Origin: an uncultured Bacteroidales bacterium
GTDB lineage: Bacteria > Bacteroidota > Bacteroidia > Bacteroidales > UBA932
DNA length: 64,000 nucleotides
Reading direction: 5' to 3'
Assembly (NCBI GenBank): GCA_934693135.1
Contig: CAKUVA010000001.1
Location: forward strand, 84,626-148,625
This document shows positions 61,876-64,000 of the stretch, one piece after another. Position numbers and translations under genes: made by a program. Within the stretch, counting starts at the first letter, position 1; each line of letters opens with the position of its first letter. The notes below the pieces were generated by a model, which worked only from the letters and a program-made list of their open reading frames with translations, searched no databases and was not told the DNA's origin.

Positions 61876-63135
61876 ATGATATTTGAACGAACAAATTACT
61901 TGGATGAACTTATAGCAGGACGTGGAAACGGACTTGTAAAGATTATAACTGGTGTCAGACGATGCGGAAAGTCTTTTCTGCTGTTTGACATCTGGCATAA
62001 CTGGCTGTTGGGACATGGGGTGAGTGATAGTCACATCATCGAAATACAACTTGATGATTTCCGTAGCAGACGGTTGAGGAAGCCTAATGCCTTGCTTGAT
62101 TATATAGATGCTAAGGTTGTGGATGATGGCAATCCTTATTATATAGTCTTGGACGAGGTGCAGCTAGTAGAAGAATTTGTGGAGGTTATTCTTAGCTTGA
62201 CACACATGAGAAATGTAGATGTATATGTGTCTGGCTCAAACTCTCGTTTCCTGTCAAGTGATGTCGTGACAGAATTTCGTGGCAGGGGGGACGAGATACG
62301 CATTTGGCCTCTCACCTTCGATGAATATTTCAAAGGCGTAGGTGGAGATATACGCAAGGCATGGCGTGATTATTACACTTTTGGTGGACTACCACAAGTA
62401 GCTCTGTTGGAAACGGAAGAAAAGAAAACTGACTATTTGCGTAGTCTGTACGAAACGACTTATCTCCGAGACGTGATAGAGCGTAATCATCTACGCAATC
62501 CCGAAGGACTGAAAGAATTGGTGCGTGTACTTGCTTCTGGTATAGGTTCTTCCACCAACCCAACCAGAATTACCAACACTTTCCAATCAGCGCAGGGGGG
62601 CGCCATAAAAAGAGACACGATAAAGCAGTATATTGATTATCTGAAAGACTCTTTCCTCATTGAGGAGGCACTACGTTATGACGTAAAGGGCAGAAAATAC
62701 ATTGGTACTGAAACCAAGTATTACTTTGCCGATGTTGGCATTCGTGCTGCCATTCTCAATTATCGCCAACAGGAAGAAACTCACATTATGGAGAATGTCA
62801 TCTACAACGAACTTCGTAGCCGTGGGTATAATGTGGATGTCGGTTTGGTAGAACTTGGAGGCAAAGATGAGAATGGCAAGTTTGTCAGAAGACAATTGGA
62901 GGTGGATTTTGTAGTGAATCGCCCACCATACAGAGTGTATATCCAGTCGGCTTTTTACATGCCTTCACCTGAAAAGGAGGCACAGGAACGTCGCCCTCTC
63001 TTGTCTATCAACGACCATTTCCGAAAGATAGTCATTGTTGGTGATGACATTCATCGTAAAGAAGATGAACTCGGAGTGTTGACAGTTGGGGTGTTGGATT
63101 TTTTGACAGATAAGAATTTATTGGAACAAGGTTAG
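61876..63135 (+). CDS. AAA family ATPase with DUF4143
   Basis: A 419-residue protein. N-terminal AAA_14 ATPase: ITGVRRCGKS (Walker A, ending at Ser33), YYIVLDEVQ (Walker B) and VYVSGSNSRFLSSD (sensor 1). C-terminal DUF4143 region with a PD-(D/E)XK-like core: FADVGIRAAILN, NVIYNELRSRGYNVDVG and RQLEVDFVVNRP. Common in accessory regions of Bacteroidetes and archaea; function unknown. Next to a transposase remnant and closed by a strong terminator, so probably a laterally acquired single-gene unit. Confidence 0.93.
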   Translation: MIFERTNYLDELIAGRGNGLVKIITGVRRCGKSFLLFDIWHNWLLGHGVSDSHIIEIQLDDFRSRRLRKPNALLDYIDAKVVDDGNPYYIVLDEVQLVEEFVEVILSLTHMRNVDVYVSGSNSRFLSSDVVTEFRGRGDEIRIWPLTFDEYFKGVGGDIRKAWRDYYTFGGLPQVALLETEEKKTDYLRSLYETTYLRDVIERNHLRNPEGLKELVRVLASGIGSSTNPTRITNTFQSAQGGAIKRDTIKQYIDYLKDSFLIEEALRYDVKGRKYIGTETKYYFADVGIRAAILNYRQQEETHIMENVIYNELRSRGYNVDVGLVELGGKDENGKFVRRQLEVDFVVNRPPYRVYIQSAFYMPSPEKEAQERRPLLSINDHFRKIVIVGDDIHRKEDELGVLTVGVLDFLTDKNLLEQG

Positions 63136-63145
63136 TCTGCCTTTA

Positions 63146-63197
63146 TGAAAACAAATCGGTATAAATAAAACGTTTTGTTCGTACCGATTTGTTTTCA
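63146..63197. terminator. Strong bidirectional terminator
   Basis: TGAAAACAAATCGGTA / TACCGATTTGTTTTCA, a 16-bp perfect stem, with an AAAACGTTTT palindrome inside the 20-nt loop. It ends in a T-rich run on both strands, between two convergent genes. Confidence 0.85.
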
Positions 63198-63199
63198 TT

Positions 63200-63823
63200 T
63201 TAGTAGTTATCGTGCATGTTATTCCAATTATTAAAACTTTTCCATTCAGTAGAGTCTGTACCGAAGTATTCAGGATATGCACGAGCTATGCAGTATGCAC
63301 TATCCAAACCTTCAGAAAGAATTTTCCATTTAAATAAGGCATCAATAAGATAAATATTATTGCCGTTTGTCTTTCTTATATAACTACTAAGAGAATCTCC
63401 TAACTCTGATGCAAGTTTTTTTGCAATAATAGTATCGTGTTTAACATTGAGGGCCTGATAAATTTCCAGTTCTTTTAGAAAGACTCTTTTTTCATATGGA
63501 TGATAGTTTTTTTCTGGGACTCTTTCGATCAATCTCATTGCCTCGACATATCTGTTTCTGCTAGATAAATATACTGATCCAGCATATGCAGCATATGCTT
63601 TGGCTTTAGCATTGTATTCAGCATATACTATCTTATTTATATACTGTAAAGCCTGCTCTGAATATGTCGTATCTTGCGAAGTGTCCATACTGGCCATGTA
63701 TATAAGATTATTGGCAGTTTTCATATAATTATTATATTTCTTTTCATTAAAAATATAATAACTACTTATGAGAATAACCACAATGCTTATTATTCCGATC
63801 ATGATTTGTTTGATTCTGTTCAT
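63200..63823 (-). CDS. Membrane-anchored helical (TPR-like) hypothetical protein
   Basis: A 207-residue protein starting at MNRIKQIMIG (63823), with a strong N-terminal transmembrane helix (MIGIISIVVILISSYYIF). The rest is helix-rich and looks like three TPR-type pairs (YSEQALQYINKIVYAEYNAKAKAYAAYAGSVYL, RNRYVEAMRLIERV). It starts 1 bp after the stop of the upstream partial gene, so it is co-expressed with it. AT-rich codon use unlike the core genes. Function not recognised; an immunity or accessory role to its neighbour is speculation. Confidence 0.75.
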   Translation of the reverse strand: MNRIKQIMIGIISIVVILISSYYIFNEKKYNNYMKTANNLIYMASMDTSQDTTYSEQALQYINKIVYAEYNAKAKAYAAYAGSVYLSSRNRYVEAMRLIERVPEKNYHPYEKRVFLKELEIYQALNVKHDTIIAKKLASELGDSLSSYIRKTNGNNIYLIDALFKWKILSEGLDSAYCIARAYPEYFGTDSTEWKSFNNWNNMHDNY

Positions 63824-63824
63824 A

Positions 63825-64000
63825 TTAAAAATTTCTATTATGTTTATATGCATAAGGATAACCCTTTGTGAGAATAGGAACAATTCCTCCAGGCTTTACG
63901 ATTTCCCAACTTCCAAAAATTGTAGTATTGATTCGCATTCCATAAGTCATTTCTTTTTTAGGAATCTGAATTCTTGTACTGGTCGGGATGGAATTAGTAG
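63825..64000 (-). CDS. C-terminal end of an unknown protein (partial, runs off right edge)
   Basis: An open minus-strand frame of 58 codons from the window edge to a TAA at 63825-63827, with coding character (MTYGMRINTTIFGSWEIVKP, then GGIVPILTKGYPYAYKHNRNF). It is followed 1 bp later by the membrane-anchored gene. The family is not recognisable from this tail, which is beta-strand rich with a basic end. Confidence 0.55.
   Translation of the reverse strand, partial: TNSIPTSTRIQIPKKEMTYGMRINTTIFGSWEIVKPGGIVPILTKGYPYAYKHNRNF

Overview
The window is a chromosomal segment of a member of the Bacteroidales (Bacteroidetes), about 42-44% GC by eye. Several lines support this. There is a fimbrillin cluster with DUF3575 and DUF5119 partners, a SusC/SusD pair, many Bacteroidetes-only families (DUF4290, DUF3822, FISUMP, head-GIN DUF2807), and many lipoproteins with short Cys lipoboxes. 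At least a dozen intergenic sites match the Bacteroidetes -7 promoter element TAnnTTTG. Genus cannot be fixed from the sequence alone. No rRNA, tRNA or CRISPR array was seen.

Layout. (1) 1-7.6 kb, minus strand: a type V-like fimbria/adhesin operon read right to left. It encodes an OmpA-like/DUF3575 outer-membrane protein, a DUF5119 lipoprotein, two paralogous fimbrillins, a third fimbrillin, and a last fimbrillin-like lipoprotein that acquires a LamG-type domain before running off the left edge. (2) 7.6-9.8 kb: a UvrD/PcrA-type helicase. (3) 9.85-12.6 kb: a structured 395-bp intergenic region, then an ECF sigma factor, a single-pass membrane protein (probable anti-sigma or partner) and a secreted head-GIN protein, closed by a strong terminator. 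(4) 12.6-21 kb, minus strand: pncB-pncA (nicotinate/nicotinamide salvage) followed without an obvious promoter or terminator by susC-susD, a small lipoprotein and a Calx-beta-like surface lipoprotein. This is the most unusual gene association in the window. (5) 21-23.3 kb: an AmgK-like sugar kinase fused to a RapZ C-terminal domain, coupled to a MurU-like nucleotidyltransferase. (6) 23.3-34.4 kb: housekeeping genes (CPBP protease, sugar nucleotidyltransferase, FtsB/DivIC, TadA, Zn-peptidase, alr, DJ-1 protein, DoxX-like protein, tmk, folP, purB, nhaA). (7) 34.4-44.4 kb: an AddB-like nuclease, AddA-like helicase-nuclease, DUF4290 protein, FtsK and LolA-like protein, tightly packed. (8) 44.4-54.9 kb: ApbE, FISUMP lipoprotein, LemA, TPM-domain protein, a short ComEC, ackA with a phosphate acyltransferase, CstA, RsmD, DUF3822 and a membrane-anchored hypothetical. 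(9) 55-61.1 kb: DHH phosphoesterase, two FKBP-like lipoproteins, MATE transporter, cytidylate-kinase-like protein and serine hydrolase, mostly overlapping start to stop. (10) 61.1-64 kb: a decayed stretch with an ISL3-type transposase remnant, an AAA/DUF4143 ATPase, a strong terminator, and an unknown gene pair entering from the right edge.

Most of the window is ordinary core genome. The accessory parts are the fimbrial operon, the NAD-salvage/SusCD operon and the right end. No wholly new system can be proved from sequence alone. The best candidates are the NAD-precursor/SusCD linkage and the kinase-RapZ fusion. Start codons were revised where an internal ATG, a -7 box or a neighbour overlap argued for it.
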